Positions 12,560 to 25,776 of a DNA stretch of 64,000 nucleotides are shown here, piece by piece. Source of the DNA: Phellopilus nigrolimitatus (lineage: Eukaryota > Basidiomycota > Agaricomycetes > Hymenochaetales > Hymenochaetaceae). Under the pieces are notes generated by a model. The model made no database searches, was not told where the DNA came from, and saw only the letters and a program-made list of their open reading frames with translations. Position 1 is the first letter of the stretch. Each line of letters starts with the position of its first letter. The stretch spans positions 268,897 to 332,896 of the forward strand of contig JAJOHG010000036.1 in assembly GCA_021029095.1 (NCBI GenBank), in the 5' to 3' direction. The translations under genes were made by a program, and so were the position numbers.

Positions 12560-15500
12560 GGTTGGCAGCAGCAACGGCGACGACGGCGTTGGGGTTGTAT
12601 GTCGTCTGCAGCGGGGTCGCCAAGGTCGTGGAGGTTGTTGAGAACGAAGGGAGAGGATAAGGAGCGAGACGGGAGAAAAAGTGGTGCGACGGCCAATTAT
12701 AAGTTGCACGGTTAGGTACCATTGGACCGCTTATGTCATCGGGGCTCTTGTCGGTATCATTTCATTTCAAGAAAATAACCGTGTTTCGGTCAATGCGTCC
12801 CCACCGGTCTCCGTCTCTCTCTCTCCGTGCATATTATTATGTCGCCCGAGATGGCAAAACAAAATCAGCCTCGTCACCCGGCGATTTTATCTAATATCAC
12901 TTGACTCAAGCTTTTGATCCTACATCTCTTTGTTCAACCCTCCTCCTATCCACTTATCGCGCACTTTACGTCCATTTTGTAGAATTAATCGACCTCGGCC
13001 GCGCGCAGCAAAACATAAATTAATCGATATCCTTCCATTTTCTACGAGACAACAAAATAACGCATGAATCGCTCCTATCCATCTGTGTAACTGATTCAGT
13101 TCAGCTCTTAGACTCAAACCTTTTATTGCATATTCCACTGTCTGTCCCTGCCCATCCTATTCGAATTATTACATTGGTATGTGTCTAAATCTAACTCATA
13201 TAAATCACAAACCGAGCTCCTTTCCATATCTTGTTGATTATCTGCTCTCACCTAATCCCGCCTGCCGACGCCGGATCACTTATAAAAATACCGGCATCTC
13301 TGGAACACAGATACCCAAGCATCTTCTAATCTAATACCAAAAATCGAGGACAAACACCTCGCTTCAAGCCGCGACTCAAAGCCCGGTACGCATTCCTCTG
13401 CAGATACGTGTCCTGCCCGCTACCGCTCCTCCGGTACACTCGTGAAAGAAAATATTGCTAAGTATACTTACCTGCAAACGGCACAATAAAGGAAATTGGC
13501 GCATATGTAGCTTAGAAAAAGCAGGAACTTAACGCCAGCGCAGGCTAGCCTCCGTGACGAACAGCCATTCGATCACCGAACGTGTGGAGGGGTGTCACGA
13601 TAAACGAACATACGTCTGAGGATTTCCACCCCTATGTCAGGCCGATTTCTTTGCACGAGTGACATATCTATGTACAAGTACTTACTCCTGTGATCGTACC
13701 AAGTACGACACCGACTCTCAGGCTCGATTGAAAATTTAATCTTGTACCCTTCTCATTCTCGCTCATGTTTGAATAATATATAACATGTATGCGGCATAGC
13801 AGGGGTTCCGAGTCGCACAAGGCAGTACGCTCTAGTGTGCAATCGGCTTACCCGGGGTTCACTTCATGTACGCGTGCACAGGTGCGTCAAAAGAGGGATT
13901 TGAAGCGGGGGAATGAGACAAATCATTGAGAATGGATTGACCGAAACTAAGTCCGGCATGATAAACTAAGTGTATCAAGGTGACCTCATCGTCGTGTGGC
14001 TCGTTAGATAAGCAGCTCCATTTGTTTCTCAAGTCCCCGGCTAAAAATTGAACTTCTTGTATGCGACATCGGAAAGGGCCCTTTTGATTCTCCTGCGAAA
14101 CCCTTATGCTGAAGCTGAGGTCGAGATATCCGATGGACAATATTAGTGAGTATTACATAAGCTACCTTCACTTCTACATAACTTTACTTTATCGTTCTGC
14201 CGACTCAAGGATATAACGGTGGCAAGCGCCCTCGTGGACACATACACTAACCAGACATGCATGCCATCCTAGGTTCTCGCCTCTCTTTTTTCGAACCCCA
14301 GCCTCAAATTTTATCAATTCAAATATCATCTTCTAAGTCCAAACCTTACTCGTGTTGCAATCCTACGAGGATTGACACATGTCGGCGGAGCCGTTATCCC
14401 TACTACATCCCTTCTAGTCTTCTTGATTGTAAGTATGACATGCCGCGTTACGAAGGCTAGCACTTGGAGCTGGTGTGTGCGCAGTCACTCTCTTGTATTT
14501 CTCGCACGGTAACCGACAACAAAAGACGGAGGCAATAAAGAATCAAGTCGACCGGACCGTGCATGTACATGTACATAAGCTTTTCGAACGATTACGTACA
14601 AATTGTGGGTGTAAAGCACGCAGTGCCTCCTCGTGGAACATTTCTAAAGCATCATCTGTGCCGGTAATGGTCATCACGCAAATCCAAATACCACGTTTCC
14701 CAAAGACGTAAAAAAATGGGAAAAAAGGAGAAAAAATCCCCCCTCGAGTTTTGCCAATCACAACGGCCATCTTTCGATGGAAAGAAAAAAATAGGCGCAA
14801 GACACACAAAGAGATAAGACACATGCACACCGACATTTAATCAAAGACGTACAGCCTCGAGTCTCGACAAATGCAATATCAATCTTCCGCAGGTTGAGTA
14901 TCGCAGCGCTGGTAAATCTAGTCGGGTATAGCTAGCAAGCCGCCTTTTTTATTTTTTTGCGAAAAACTCCTCTCCTACCCGAAATCCCCGATGCAAGTAA
15001 GCAAGCGACTAGTTGGTGCACAGATAAACCGACTCCAAGCTGCGGCCGCGCGCAATCGATAACATACAAGCTCGCGCTCGTGTCTGCTACGTGCACCGCT
15101 AACGGTCTAGGATATATGCATAGGTATAATCACGTCAAGCAGCATGGTCATGCTTCAGAACCATCCGAGGGCCCGGCGGACTCTCGTAAGAAGTTCCAGG
15201 AACCAGAAGTTTGCGCATGAGGTGTTTGGCTGGTGTGTCGGCCTCGAACACAAGCTAGAAAAGTGCAGCGTACCGGAGCTCCAAATCTTGATGCCGTCCA
15301 TCTTATCGGATTACTCGGGATTATACTAGGGGCCGATCAGGGTCGAGAAGTCGAGAGTCATGATTCAAGACAAGCTCAGGTGTCAAAGCCGTAAGTGTAG
15401 TATGTATAAGGTCCATCTCTGCGTAAATCTTCGAGCGAAAATTCTGACGCAGATCCAGTACGAAGATCCATGTAGCGGCACATACAACCAGCTTAAAGGA

Positions 15501-17294
15501 TGGGTTGTATATAGATTAGTTTTGAACGCGGAACAGGCGTGCCAGCAAACGTGGTCCTAGAAAAGGACGCCAGTTGGTCATACATATAAAGAAGTCGACG
15601 CCAACGCAGCGGCGCTGCGATCGAAAGCCCGTTGAGATGCATTACTAGCCTCTATTCGGTCGCCGACGTAGTCTTATCGCATTGTTACTGAGTTGTCCAA
15701 AGCGGCAAGTTGAAAGCGAGGTTGGCTCGCCCTCGCTCCTCGACGCAGATCTAAGAAGAGGAGATAAGTATCGTATTCATAAGGGGTTAGGGTAGGAAAC
15801 ACACGAACTCAAGCTCTCCCTGTTTTAATTACCTAGCCAGATAGGCACAGATAAGTTAGTAAATACAACCCGGTGGCTGGTATCCAGGGACATGGCGTGT
15901 CGACTTCAGAGTGCACGTACAGGCGCACGACCGGATGATATATTCTGCACCCTCTTGACATCAGAGCAAACAGAAAACAAATACTAAATGCAGACGAAGC
16001 ATTACGTTTCTCCTGGACCACCGCTCTTTAACAAAAGACTCACAAGCTGATTCGTTTTCCAGAGTACGTTTGAAATCGCTTTTTGTATATCCGAAAGTTC
16101 CTAGCCTCATTGTCGGCGTATTGAGATTTCTCTTTGCGACGAAGCAAGTTCAAATTGAAACCCCGTGCAGGTGTGGTCTAGCTGTTGGTATCTTACGCTG
16201 CTTTAGCATTAGAATTGAAGTTGATGACCGACTAATCACAAGCTAACCATGATCAATTAGAGACAGAGGACTCGGCGAAAAGATTGAATGAGAAGAGTCA
16301 CCGATGTTGCCAGGAAAGTATTTTGCAAGACGATTTCCAAGAACGCCGCTCCGTATGACGGTGTTAGCGGTCTATCGAGTGCGCTAATTCGGCTATCCAC
16401 TGGTCGGTACTCTCGAGACCGACTCTCGACCTTCGACTGGTTGGCGCACTACCATTCCAATTTTATACGTTCTGGCTTGTGTACGCATCGAGTTCGTACG
16501 AACAGATTAGTGAGACAGGCCTAAATTGGAAAAAAGCAAAAAAAAAAAAGAGAGCCCGCGAGAAGAGGGTGGTGGTCGATACGGGAAATGCTGAGTTACT
16601 ATGTCAAGTAAGTCACGAATGTTTGATGTTTGTATTCTGCACACCTACCATCCTGGCTTAGAAAATTAGATTAACATGACTGCAGATTGGACTACTGACG
16701 TAGACGCGTAGTGTTGGTGAGCAGCTTCGAGCGAGAAAGAAAATCAAAGTCGCACTTGGCAAACATAATGATCGGGAGCGATAGTCCTCGGAAAAGGGAC
16801 TGGAGATACATGGTCAATACAGAAAACGGTGTGCCCTGCTAACATAGAAAGAAGAGTGAAAATATTAGTAAGGTTACATTGAAATTCGTCGAGAAGGTCG
16901 ATGCTGAGTTTATTTCTTTTCCAGAGATCATCGCTGCCACTTGCATGAGCGCGTCGACTACGACGATGGTTCCAAATATGATCTATTACAGTCTACCTGA
17001 TTAGAAGAAGCTAACAACGTACGGCACTTGTCCCCATAAGCCGCATTACCATGTGGCAAGTGACAAATGAGAATCCGCACAAACTTGTCATCTGGTCGAG
17101 CATGAGGGTTTCAGAAATTAAGCGCATCAAGACTAGGAATTAGATCAATCGCTTGCGTAGCATCGAGCATGAATGTCTCATGAAGCGATGAATCCAAATG
17201 GTTTGCTGTGCAACAGCCTGCAGACCAAACAACGGCCGTGTAAGGCAATTCTACCTTCAAACTCTGAAGATCAAAGTTTCTTGCGGAAAACACC
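12560..17294. other. 4.7-kb gene-poor region
   Basis: No open frame here carries a recognisable domain and base composition is more AT-rich than in the flanking genes. It includes the upstream regions of HMGR (left) and of the KH-domain gene (right). I could not find paired terminal repeats, a reverse transcriptase or a transposase. It may hold decayed transposon sequence, but nothing in it supports a named element. Confidence 0.4.
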
Positions 17295-18835
17295 ATGTCG
17301 TCAAAACGCAAATGGGACCAAGCCGGTCCTGCCGACGATGAGGGCGCACCCACCACCAAGGCACACCGCAGTGACGATTCGAAGTCTGCAAGCGAGGCTG
17401 CTGCCGCTGCCGCTGCCATCGCCGCCAAGATTGCTGCACAGTTCGCCGGCTCGCCGCCCCTGGCCTCGGGCTCCGCGTCGGGCACCGTACTCGGGCCAAA
17501 GGATCCGCACGACGGCGACTTCACACATGATATTGACATCAATGATATTCGCAACCGCTATCTGCTCACGAAGGGGTCGACGCAGGAACAGATCAATGCC
17601 GACACGGGTGCATCGGTGACGACGAAGGGCGTATGGTACCCGGACCGTTCGAAGGCGAGCGAGAAGGACCCACCGCTGTACCTCCATATTTCTGCGAGCT
17701 CGCAGTCGATGCTCGATATTGCGATCATCAAGGTTAACGAGCTCATTGCGTTAGACATGGGCTCGCTCGTCGAGGACAAGAAGGACATGCGCAGGGAGCG
17801 GGTACGCCGGCCGTGGCAGTTTTCACTTTGAATGTTTTGCTCATATAATTTATTTTTCATTCCAGAGAAAATGGCCGGAGAGAAGCTCAATGTCGGTTTG
17901 GAGACGTTGCGCAATTTCAACGTCCGCGCCAAGGTCGTCGGCCCGTCGGGTATGTTCGTTAAGTATATTCAACAAGAGACGGGCACACGTGTGCAGATTA
18001 AAGGTCTCGGGTCGGGTTTCGTTGACGCTGAGACGGGTCGTGAGTCGGACGAGCCCATGCACATTCACATCACGTACGCTCCTTTTCCTTTTGTTGCAAC
18101 CTATAATTTAAAAAAGGTCCATAAAAAAGGGGCCCGGATGAAGGCCAAGTCGCTCGTGCGAAAGTGCTAACAGAGGACCTCCTTGAGGTTGTGCACTCCG
18201 AGCACGCAAAAGCCAGGCTTGCTATGCAGCAGCAGCAAATGGAATTGCATCAGGCGCAGGCCGCATACGCCGCGTACAGCGTCGGCTATGGCGTACGTCA
18301 TTCTCCTCTCTTCTATTGCGGATTCGTTGCTTTCACAACCCTGGAACAATACATTGTCGCATAAGAATTCGAAGAGGTTTGACCATTGCTTACTTGCTAA
18401 CTTTGAAATATAGGGATACACGCCTCAGCCTCCTTCAGCGCCTGCGCCACCGCCACCTCCAGGAGAAGCTCCGCCTCCACCGCCAGCACCAGACGGCGCC
18501 CAGCCGCCTCCTCCTGGCAGTGCCGGCGGCCCACCCGCAGCAAGTGATCAGGATGCGTATGCGCAGTACTGGTCAGTCTTATATTCGCGTTCACCGCAGA
18601 GTTGTGTCAATCTGACAAATATTCATACTATGTAATTAGGGCAGCATATGGTTACGATGTCACATCCCCGCAGTTCAAGGAGTGGCAGGCGCAACAGCAG
18701 CAGCAATACGCTCAATACTACGCGCAGGTGGGCTACGGAGGCACATCATCAGCCTCCCCACCCCCGCCGAACGGAGCGCCCCCACCGCCCCCGCCCCCAG
18801 CGGGTGAGCCTGCACCTCCGCCGCCGCCGTCATAG
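17295..18835 (+). CDS. KH-domain RNA-binding protein, KHDC4/BLOM7-like (splicing-associated)
   Basis: A nuclear RNA-binding protein with two KH-type regions, resembling animal KHDC4 (BLOM7), which associates with the spliceosome. The start at 17295 reads MSSKRKWDQAGPADDEG, followed by an Ala-rich helix. The first KH-like region shows INDIRNRYLLTKGSTQEQI and TGASVTTKGVWYPD, the hallmark of this family. The second shows VGLETLRNFNVRAKVVGPSG and GTRVQIKGLGSG. The C-terminal third is Pro/Gln-rich with runs of proline (APPPPPPPAGEP) and ends at 18833-18835. Introns at about 17803-17875, 18074-18120 and later positions splice in frame; the acceptor before GPDEGQVARAKVL restores the second KH region. 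Branchpoint-bridging protein SF1 was considered, but no zinc knuckles are present. Confidence 0.8.
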
Positions 18836-19528
18836 GATGGCGTTCGGGCGTAGATTTGTGCCTTGTCGCCAATATGCCATGGTTTTGGTTTATTCTAAGT
18901 CCCCGTGCTTTGACTTCGAATTGACTGATCGGTTCTCGAGTCTGCTCATGGCCCAACTCCTTAGCTTTTGAAATGTTTCTATTCTTTTGTTCTGCTATCG
19001 CTTTTGCTATGGGTACACATCTTTACTGATCTCTGACGACGTTAGTGGCGTCTTGTCTGGCGAAGAGTCGATAGTCATTATTAGCCGCTGTCTTGCCTTC
19101 CTTCGACATTTCCAGGAGGAAATATGTGAGTTAAGCCTGTATATATAGTGCATTGTTATGCCTTTGACAGTGTCTGACTCGGAAAAAAATTGCTTCAGAA
19201 ATTAGAAAAAGAAAATTTACGTAACTTATAGTTATTAATCACCATCAACGCGACAACGTGACCGTATCGCGCGCGTGCCGGATTACCGATTCAAACAGGT
19301 GCAAACATGCGTCATATCCATCATCAAGTTCTGACATATCGAGATCACCGTCTTGCACATCGAACATACCATCTGACGCGTCGAGGTTTCCATCTGATGC
19401 GCCATTTGAATAAGTACTCGCTCCCTTGCTGCAGCTAACTGACGCAACAAGTAAACGCTCACCCGCCCGCCACCGCCAACGTCGGTCGCCGGGCTGGTGA
19501 GTTCCTGTTCTCTTCTATCGCCTAAACT

Positions 19529-21115
19529 ATGTCATCCTTCCTCCTTGTGCCTTCTGGGATAATTATTGTGTACTTTGTGTCCCTCTACGTCCAGCACAAT
19601 GACCGCTGCCTGACCGCCCTCCCGCCCGAAGCTATCGCCGCATCGCCGCGACGATGGACTGACGACGAAGACAAAATAAAAGAGGAGTACGCGCGTGCGG
19701 ATGCACAACCCATCGAAGTACTCGACGGTCTCCCACCCCGAACCAATCGAAAGTATCTGATCACCGGAGGAGCGGGATTTTTAGGTGGATGGCTCGTCGT
19801 ACATCTTCTCCAACGCGGCGAACGGCGGATTCGTGTTCTCGATATTTGCGCACCAAGCCGTGAAGACCTACGAGCTGCCGCTAATCGGGTTGACTTTCGC
19901 ATATGCGACATCTCTGATGCAGATGCCGTTCAGGCCGCCTTCGCTGCTCCCTGGCCCGACGACGACGACAACGCTGAGCTTACCATATTCCATACGGCGG
20001 CAAACATCCGCTTCTATGAGCGCGCATGGTCCCTTGTATCGCTTTCTGCGGCCGTAAATGTCCGCGGGACACAAAATGTCCTTGATGCGGCGCGTGCCGC
20101 CGGCGCGACCGTGCTCGTTTCGACTTCGTCCGGCTCCGTCTGCGTGCGGCGGTCACGCTTTTGGCTGTGGCCATGGGAGGTCGCGCCCCCATTTTTCGTG
20201 CAAAGGATAGACGACGACGACGCGCTTGTACCAACTCGGCACGAGCACTTTTTCTCGAACTATGCCTATACGAAGCGGCTGGCGGAGGCACTCGTGCGCC
20301 GCGCGGATGGGAGCCCGACGCACAGTCCCTCCGGTGCAGATAGGAAACTCCGCACAGGCTGTCTGCGCCCGGGAAATGGCATTTACGGGCCAGGTGGTGA
20401 TGTTCTGTGCGGCGCCGCACTTGTACGCGAACTCAACCCGACTTGGATTGCAGGCAGCATGCAAAATTTCATTTATGTTGAAAATGCCTCTCTCGCACAC
20501 CTGTGCTACGAACAACGGTTGATCGCTCTTCAGAGGTCCCCCGCTACTGGGTTTCCGAAGCAGCCAGACATCGGTGGACAAGCATTCTGTATCGCTGACG
20601 CAGGGCCGCCGCCAACTTATGGCGACGTTTACCATGCGCTCTCCACTCTTACAGGCGGGCGCGTGTATTTCCCCGCTCTCTCTCCCACACTGATGCTTGC
20701 GCTTGCACACATCTTCGAGCTCGTGCACCTCTCTCGGCACTATCTCGCCCTCCTCCCTTACCCTCTTTCGCTCCTGTCCCATCTCATCCCACGCCTTCCG
20801 GACGATCTTCTCAATCTGCAACCCTCGCTGTTTGCACTCGTATCTGTGCACATGCTTTTCGATGACTCGCGGGCGCGACAGGCGCCCAGCGCAGGAGGGC
20901 TTGGGTACGCACCTCGCTGGACGACCTTGCAAGGCGTGTGCGCGCTCGTGCGCAATTTTGAGCACAGTGGGCGGCGCGAGGAGGCGCGCCAGCGTGCAGG
21001 TGGAGGCATCGGCTTCGGGACGTGGGTGCCAAAGCGCATGCCGACGCCGCAGAGTGTGAGCCTCGACTTAGACGTGCAGGCAATAAGTGGGGTGCGTGAA
21101 AAGGTCAAAGAATGA
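19529..21115 (+). CDS. Extended short-chain dehydrogenase, 3-beta-HSD/sterol dehydrogenase-like
   Basis: A single 528-residue open frame without introns. The N-terminus (LLVPSGIIIVYFVSLYV) is a likely membrane anchor. Residues about 75-90 form the NAD(P) Rossmann motif ITGGAGFLGGWLVVHLLQ, followed by CDISDADAV, the IFHTAAN strand, STSSGSV and the catalytic YAYTK (YxxxK) motif. LRPGNGIYGPGG matches the LRP.GIYGP substrate-site signature of 3-beta-hydroxysteroid dehydrogenases and ERG26-like C-4 decarboxylases. The C-terminal third has hydrophobic segments and the closing LGYAPRWTTLQGV typical of the family. The substrate is not visible; a sterol or other terpenoid alcohol is possible. Being intronless among intron-rich neighbours is unusual but not unique in fungi. 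Confidence 0.8.
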   Translation: MSSFLLVPSGIIIVYFVSLYVQHNDRCLTALPPEAIAASPRRWTDDEDKIKEEYARADAQPIEVLDGLPPRTNRKYLITGGAGFLGGWLVVHLLQRGERRIRVLDICAPSREDLRAAANRVDFRICDISDADAVQAAFAAPWPDDDDNAELTIFHTAANIRFYERAWSLVSLSAAVNVRGTQNVLDAARAAGATVLVSTSSGSVCVRRSRFWLWPWEVAPPFFVQRIDDDDALVPTRHEHFFSNYAYTKRLAEALVRRADGSPTHSPSGADRKLRTGCLRPGNGIYGPGGDVLCGAALVRELNPTWIAGSMQNFIYVENASLAHLCYEQRLIALQRSPATGFPKQPDIGGQAFCIADAGPPPTYGDVYHALSTLTGGRVYFPALSPTLMLALAHIFELVHLSRHYLALLPYPLSLLSHLIPRLPDDLLNLQPSLFALVSVHMLFDDSRARQAPSAGGLGYAPRWTTLQGVCALVRNFEHSGRREEARQRAGGGIGFGTWVPKRMPTPQSVSLDLDVQAISGVREKVKE

Positions 21116-21249
21116 AGTGATCGGGGTTCTGGATGTCCCCCGAATAATATATTTTTCTATCATTTATTGTGATTTGTCTAGCGACGTCGTGTGCTTGTTT
21201 ATGTACATATGTAGTAGATGGTATACAAGATACAAGACTTTCTTGTTGA

Positions 21250-22835
21250 CTATGGTTTTATGGCGACTTTCAGCGCGGTGCGACTGTGCATCTTATCGAG
21301 TGCTTTCTGGAAATCTTCCAGCGCGAAGACGTCCGTGACCTAGAATGTGTCAATTTTGCGGTATAAACGGCAACCACTAGCCCGTGATACTCACCATCCC
21401 TTAACATTGATCTTCCCTGAGTCGAGGTACGCCACCGCACGCGGAAAGCAGTACGTCTGCGCGAAGGAGCCAATGATCTGCACGTGGCTTAGTACGTATA
21501 CTTTTTCTTTCGTTGTGGAGGGGACATGAACTTACCTTGATCTCGTCACCGAAGATTTTGGATGGCGGCCAGTGCACGCGTGCGTCGTTGTTGTACACGC
21601 CATACATCATTAGCGTCCCGCCGCGCCGCACGTAATTGATAGACTCGTTCGCAAGTTTTTCGACGCCGGTCGCTTCGATCTAGCCATATAAAACTGAATA
21701 AACAAAAATCGCCAGCCAAAGGCATAGGATACAGAAATAGAACGCGCACGACCACATCGAACCCATACGGGTTATCTTCACTCAGTTTCTTCCACTGCCT
21801 AGTGGGGTCCTCGCGGTCGAGTTCGACGTACTCGTCCGCGACGCCTAGTTCCTTCGCGATGCGCGTCTTAGGGCCGGCGTTCGCGGCGACGACGACGCGC
21901 GCAGCGCCGTTCAGTCTGAGGAGCTGCGCAAGGATGAGGCCGGTGGGACCCGCTCCGAGGAGGAGGACCTCGAATGCAGATGCAGTAGGGTTCGCAGCGC
22001 GCAATTGGTCGAGCCCGTGTACGGCGCAGGCGGCGGGTTCGACGAGCGTTGCATCGACGTCTGCAAGGTTACGGATCTTGTACACTTTGCTTTCGTGGCT
22101 ACAGGACGATTTGAACTTTGTATCCACATGCATTCGAAGCAAATGGAGTACGCACAAATTGACATACTCGGCGAAGCCGCCGTCCATGGTACAACCCTTG
22201 CTCGCAAAGTTCTCGCATAGAAGATCTTTGCCACGACGGCAGTAAAAGCAATCGTTGCACTTGCAAATTCGAGGGTCAGCAATAGAAACCAACACTACCG
22301 AAGTGGTAGAGGGCCGATGATGTTAGAAAGAGGGACATACGGAATCGCTGTTATCCGCGACGCATCTGTCACCTTTGGCGAGGCTTTTGATGTTCTTGCC
22401 CACTTCAGTGACCACACCGACTACTTCGTGTCCCGGGACAAGCTGCGCACGATCGTTTTAGTCCTGGTCAGTATACCCACAAGTCTATATAAGCCCTTAC
22501 CGGAAACTTTGAGATAAATTCTCCATCGTGAATGTGCGCATCAGTGCCGCAGATACCTGATTAGATTGAACACTTTTAGCAGTAGACTTTACAGCAGAGT
22601 GCACGTACCGCAGTAAGCGACTTCATTGCATGATACAGTCATGTGTCTGAGCGATTAGCAAGATTAAGAAAATAACCTAGGCAATGCACCTTTTACGAGG
22701 ACTTCATCATCGCTTATTTGAGGAATGGGTACCTCCGCAATAGTGAAGCTTTTTGGCTGATTTCCTCGGTCGAACAAATCATCTGTTGTGATATTTAGAG
22801 AAGAGGCATACCTTATCGTACAAAAGGGCTCTCAT
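21250..22835 (-). CDS. Zinc-dependent medium-chain alcohol/polyol dehydrogenase
   Basis: An NAD(P)-dependent oxidoreductase of the sorbitol/arabinitol dehydrogenase group. The first exon is only MRALLYDK (start 22835), followed by [20 protein letters not shown]. The catalytic-zinc region reads [16 protein letters not shown] across an intron, then the structural zinc cysteines [17 protein letters not shown]. The nucleotide-binding motif is [20 protein letters not shown], with [17 protein letters not shown] after it. The C-terminus is [17 protein letters not shown], ending at 21250. About seven introns are needed. The last junction keeps the frame if the donor is AAT/GTTAAG; using GGATG/GTGAGT instead would shift it by one base. 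Substrate cannot be told from sequence. Confidence 0.85.
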
Positions 22836-23064
22836 CCGGGTATTTGATAGAGTGGGAGACTCGGAAGACATGGGAGCTGTATGGCCTGAGGATAGGACGT
22901 TATCGATTCAGACATGATCGGCGCCAGACGATCTTTCGTCGATCCACTTCTCGAATTGATCTCTATTTTGTACATTTGTTATTGCAAAACGCGCCTAAAT
23001 ATTATCACGATAATATATGTACATGTAGGTGATTCCAAGACCAACTCTCTTCACATGCAAAGCG

Positions 23065-24843
23065 CTATCGCGGAGGTGCAGTCTGGGCATTAACATAAGA
23101 CGGCATTCGTACGGGCAGCGACGTCTGGCGCACCGGCCCGGGGCTTAATGGTCGCTTTCCAGCACCAGCCGCACCCGGGCTGACAGGCAGGTTCGTATGT
23201 GGCCCGCCAGTGTCCCATGACTGGGTGTGTGTATGGGCGAAGGCATGCGAACTCCCATCTGGCGATGATGGTAGCACGGACGAAGACTTTGCGCCGAGCA
23301 TGGGAGGACGCAATGCAGCAACGCCCAGAGCACTGGCGTGCTGAAGTTGGAACGCCGAGCCCAGCCGAGCTCCAAACGCAGGCCCCGGGTCAAACGGTGG
23401 GGCACGCGAGGAAAGCGTCGAGCCGCCGCCGCCGCCTCCGTTACCGTTGCTGGTGTTGTTGAATGGAAAATTGAGGATTTGCACAGCCTGACGGCTGATA
23501 GGCGCGGGAGGTGAACTGATTGGGGTCGTAGACAGTGAAAAAGAGTCCGAGTTCGATGCCGGTCGTGACATGCCCGCATGTCCTGCCACGCCCGTCCGCG
23601 TAGCAAGATCGAACCCAACAGGGCCTTTATCGATCACCTCAAACGCATTCGCATCGCGTTCGACCAGTTCAACTTCGCGAATAACCCGTGCAAGTTGTGC
23701 CTCAAGCTCAGGTAAAGTGTCACCCGACAGACGCTCACGCCTTGCTTGCAACTTCTCCAGACGAGTCGTAAGCGAACCGAGCTCTGCCTGCAGATCCGCC
23801 GTGCGCTTTCTGTCCGCACGAAGCGCCTCATCCGCCTCCTCCCTCGACCGTTCCGCCTCCTTGGTTACGCCCTTATGCTGCTCCACCACTACACCAGCGC
23901 GGGCTCTGAGCGCTGGTAGCGCAGCCTCTACTTTAAGGGCAGATTCTTCGGCCTCGCGGGCGGCTGCGGCCGCCTGCTTTGCCGCTTCCTGCAACGCACG
24001 CGCCTTCTGCCTCCCGCGCGTCTCCGCTGTTGCGTGCTTCTCTGCCGAGCGCTTAAGTGCCTCAATCTCGCTGCGTTTTGCCGCGTCCGTCTTGTGTGCC
24101 TCACGCCGGGCTGTCTTGAGCTGCGCCGACACAGACTCTCGCTCCGAGCCGAGATGTGCAAGTTGAGCCCTGAGCTGTGCTGCATATTCCTCAATAGTGA
24201 TCGAACGCGGGGCGGAAGCTGTAGTGGTCGTGGATGCGGCACAGGCGCTCGAAACACTTGAGAATGATGACGATGTCGAGTCGATTGAGCTATCACCAAC
24301 ATCGTCAGGTGAAGCCTGGCCTTGTTGTTCTACAGATGGACAAGTCATTAGCTTGACCGCATGAGTTTTGTAAGTTCACATACGCTGTGATTGAGTAACC
24401 ATACGACTATGCACGACTTCCTCTCCGTTTCCAAATACAATCCCCAATTCGACATCATACTGACGGCCTGGCATGAGTCCGTACAATACGATGATGGCTT
24501 CGTCGCCGGCTTCGTCCATGCGCATGAGCACTCGCTTCCACGCTGCTCCGTTTACATTCACCGAAAGCCCCCGGCCGAGTGCATCAGATACCAGAGAAGC
24601 TGAAGAAGTGGCTGCTCCGAGAGTATCCTCAAGAGCATCTTCGTCGTCGAAGCCGACCGGATTTATGCCGAGCGAAGAGAGACCTGCATCGAAGCCATCG
24701 TTAGAGCAAGTAGACGAAAGGACGAAAGTCGTCGACACAGAGGTAATCTCGCGAACAGTTAGAAGGAAGCGAGGCGACCATGGACGAACAGTATGCCAAT
24801 GCGAGTTAGGGGAGGAAGACTCGGCCATGGTCGTCAGTTCCAA
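23065..24843 (-). CDS. Coiled-coil protein with N-terminal FN3-like region, unknown function
   Basis: I do not recognise this as a characterised protein. Exon 1 (from 24843, or the internal ATG at 24828) encodes a beta-rich segment with LYGLMPGRQYDVELGIVFGN, which resembles a fibronectin type III strand pattern. After a short intron near 24350 the protein has a Ser/Thr-rich stretch and then about 170 residues of strong coiled coil rich in Ala, Glu, Arg and Lys (for example EEYAAQLRAQLAHLGSERES). The C-terminal third is low-complexity with Ser, Pro and Gly, including a Gly run. Two-exon structure, no membrane segment and no signal peptide. A scaffold or cytoskeletal role would be a guess. Confidence 0.65.
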
Positions 24844-25776
24844 AACGCAGACACACTTGGTAAGAGCGAATTAGGAGTACTTATGTAAGCGTACTAGCGT
24901 ACTTGTGTGTGACAACATTTCCCGTTTTGTAATTTCAGAGAAAGAGTCTGTTTTACACATCATGATCTATTGTGTGTGGCTTTTGACTCTGAGTCCGAAA
25001 CCTCATAAATGGCACCTCCTGACATGCACTTAGAGACCTTCAAGATCTGTCACTCTGAGATACGGCCTCAAAGGAGATAACTAGCGAAAGCGAACGCCGA
25101 GGGAGGACCACGATTGGATTCGACATACATGTAAGTTCGAAGGTCCACTACCGGCCTACGTACTATAGGGTGCGCAGCCGGCTCACTTACAGTATTACAG
25201 TACAATCATAAGGCTCAGAGGTTCCCGCGAGCTTGAAATTCGGGTGCTGGCCTCAGCACAGATACCTTCCCGGCTATTTACGCAGCATCATCATGATTTA
25301 AGTAAGCCTGCTTGTACTCGTTCTCGGAACATATAACAATAATCGATTTACGTTCTGAATTTCATGCAAACGGTAGGCCTTCTTTTTTAAATCATACGCC
25401 CCCCCCTCGCCTAAGCACTGCTCGTCAATTAGGCTCTGCGTGTAGAAGAATTTTGATTTGCCTGCAGACGAGTGTCATGCAAACGGCTATAATTTGGTCC
25501 GTCTGTATAAGTGCTGAAAAGCCCTGTCCTACTTACTGGATATGCTGCCATGGCAGGTTGACTCTGCATATCAGGCTGTAACCATAGAGACGCAATGCTG
25601 ATTCTCGCAATGCGCATTTTTCTTCAATTAGTCCTTGCACACTGCAGCCTCTTGTCATGTTAGATGCATTACACTTCAAAGCAAACTTCAAGTCCAAAGA
25701 TGTATAAAGCGGAAGCATCAGCATTTCCAGTGCATTATACTACCACTCATAATCGAGACTCACCCCCTCAGAACCA

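Noticed and set aside
11888..12715. 275-codon open frame on the plus strand
   Set aside because: It is antisense to the first exon of HMG-CoA reductase, which has clear family motifs; the GC-rich composition keeps the opposite frame open.
13800..13860. Possible tRNA from GGTTCC-like B-box text
   Set aside because: No matching A-box, acceptor stem or cloverleaf could be drawn.
17295..18835. KH gene as branchpoint-bridging protein SF1
   Set aside because: No CCHC zinc knuckles, and the first KH region has the KHDC4-type NRYLLTKGSTQEQI signature.
20153..20965. 270-codon open frame on the minus strand
   Set aside because: Antisense to the SDR gene, Arg/Cys-rich and without motifs.
23570..24166. 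198-codon Ala/Ser-rich open frame on the plus strand
   Set aside because: Mirror of the coiled-coil gene's Ala/Glu-rich codons.
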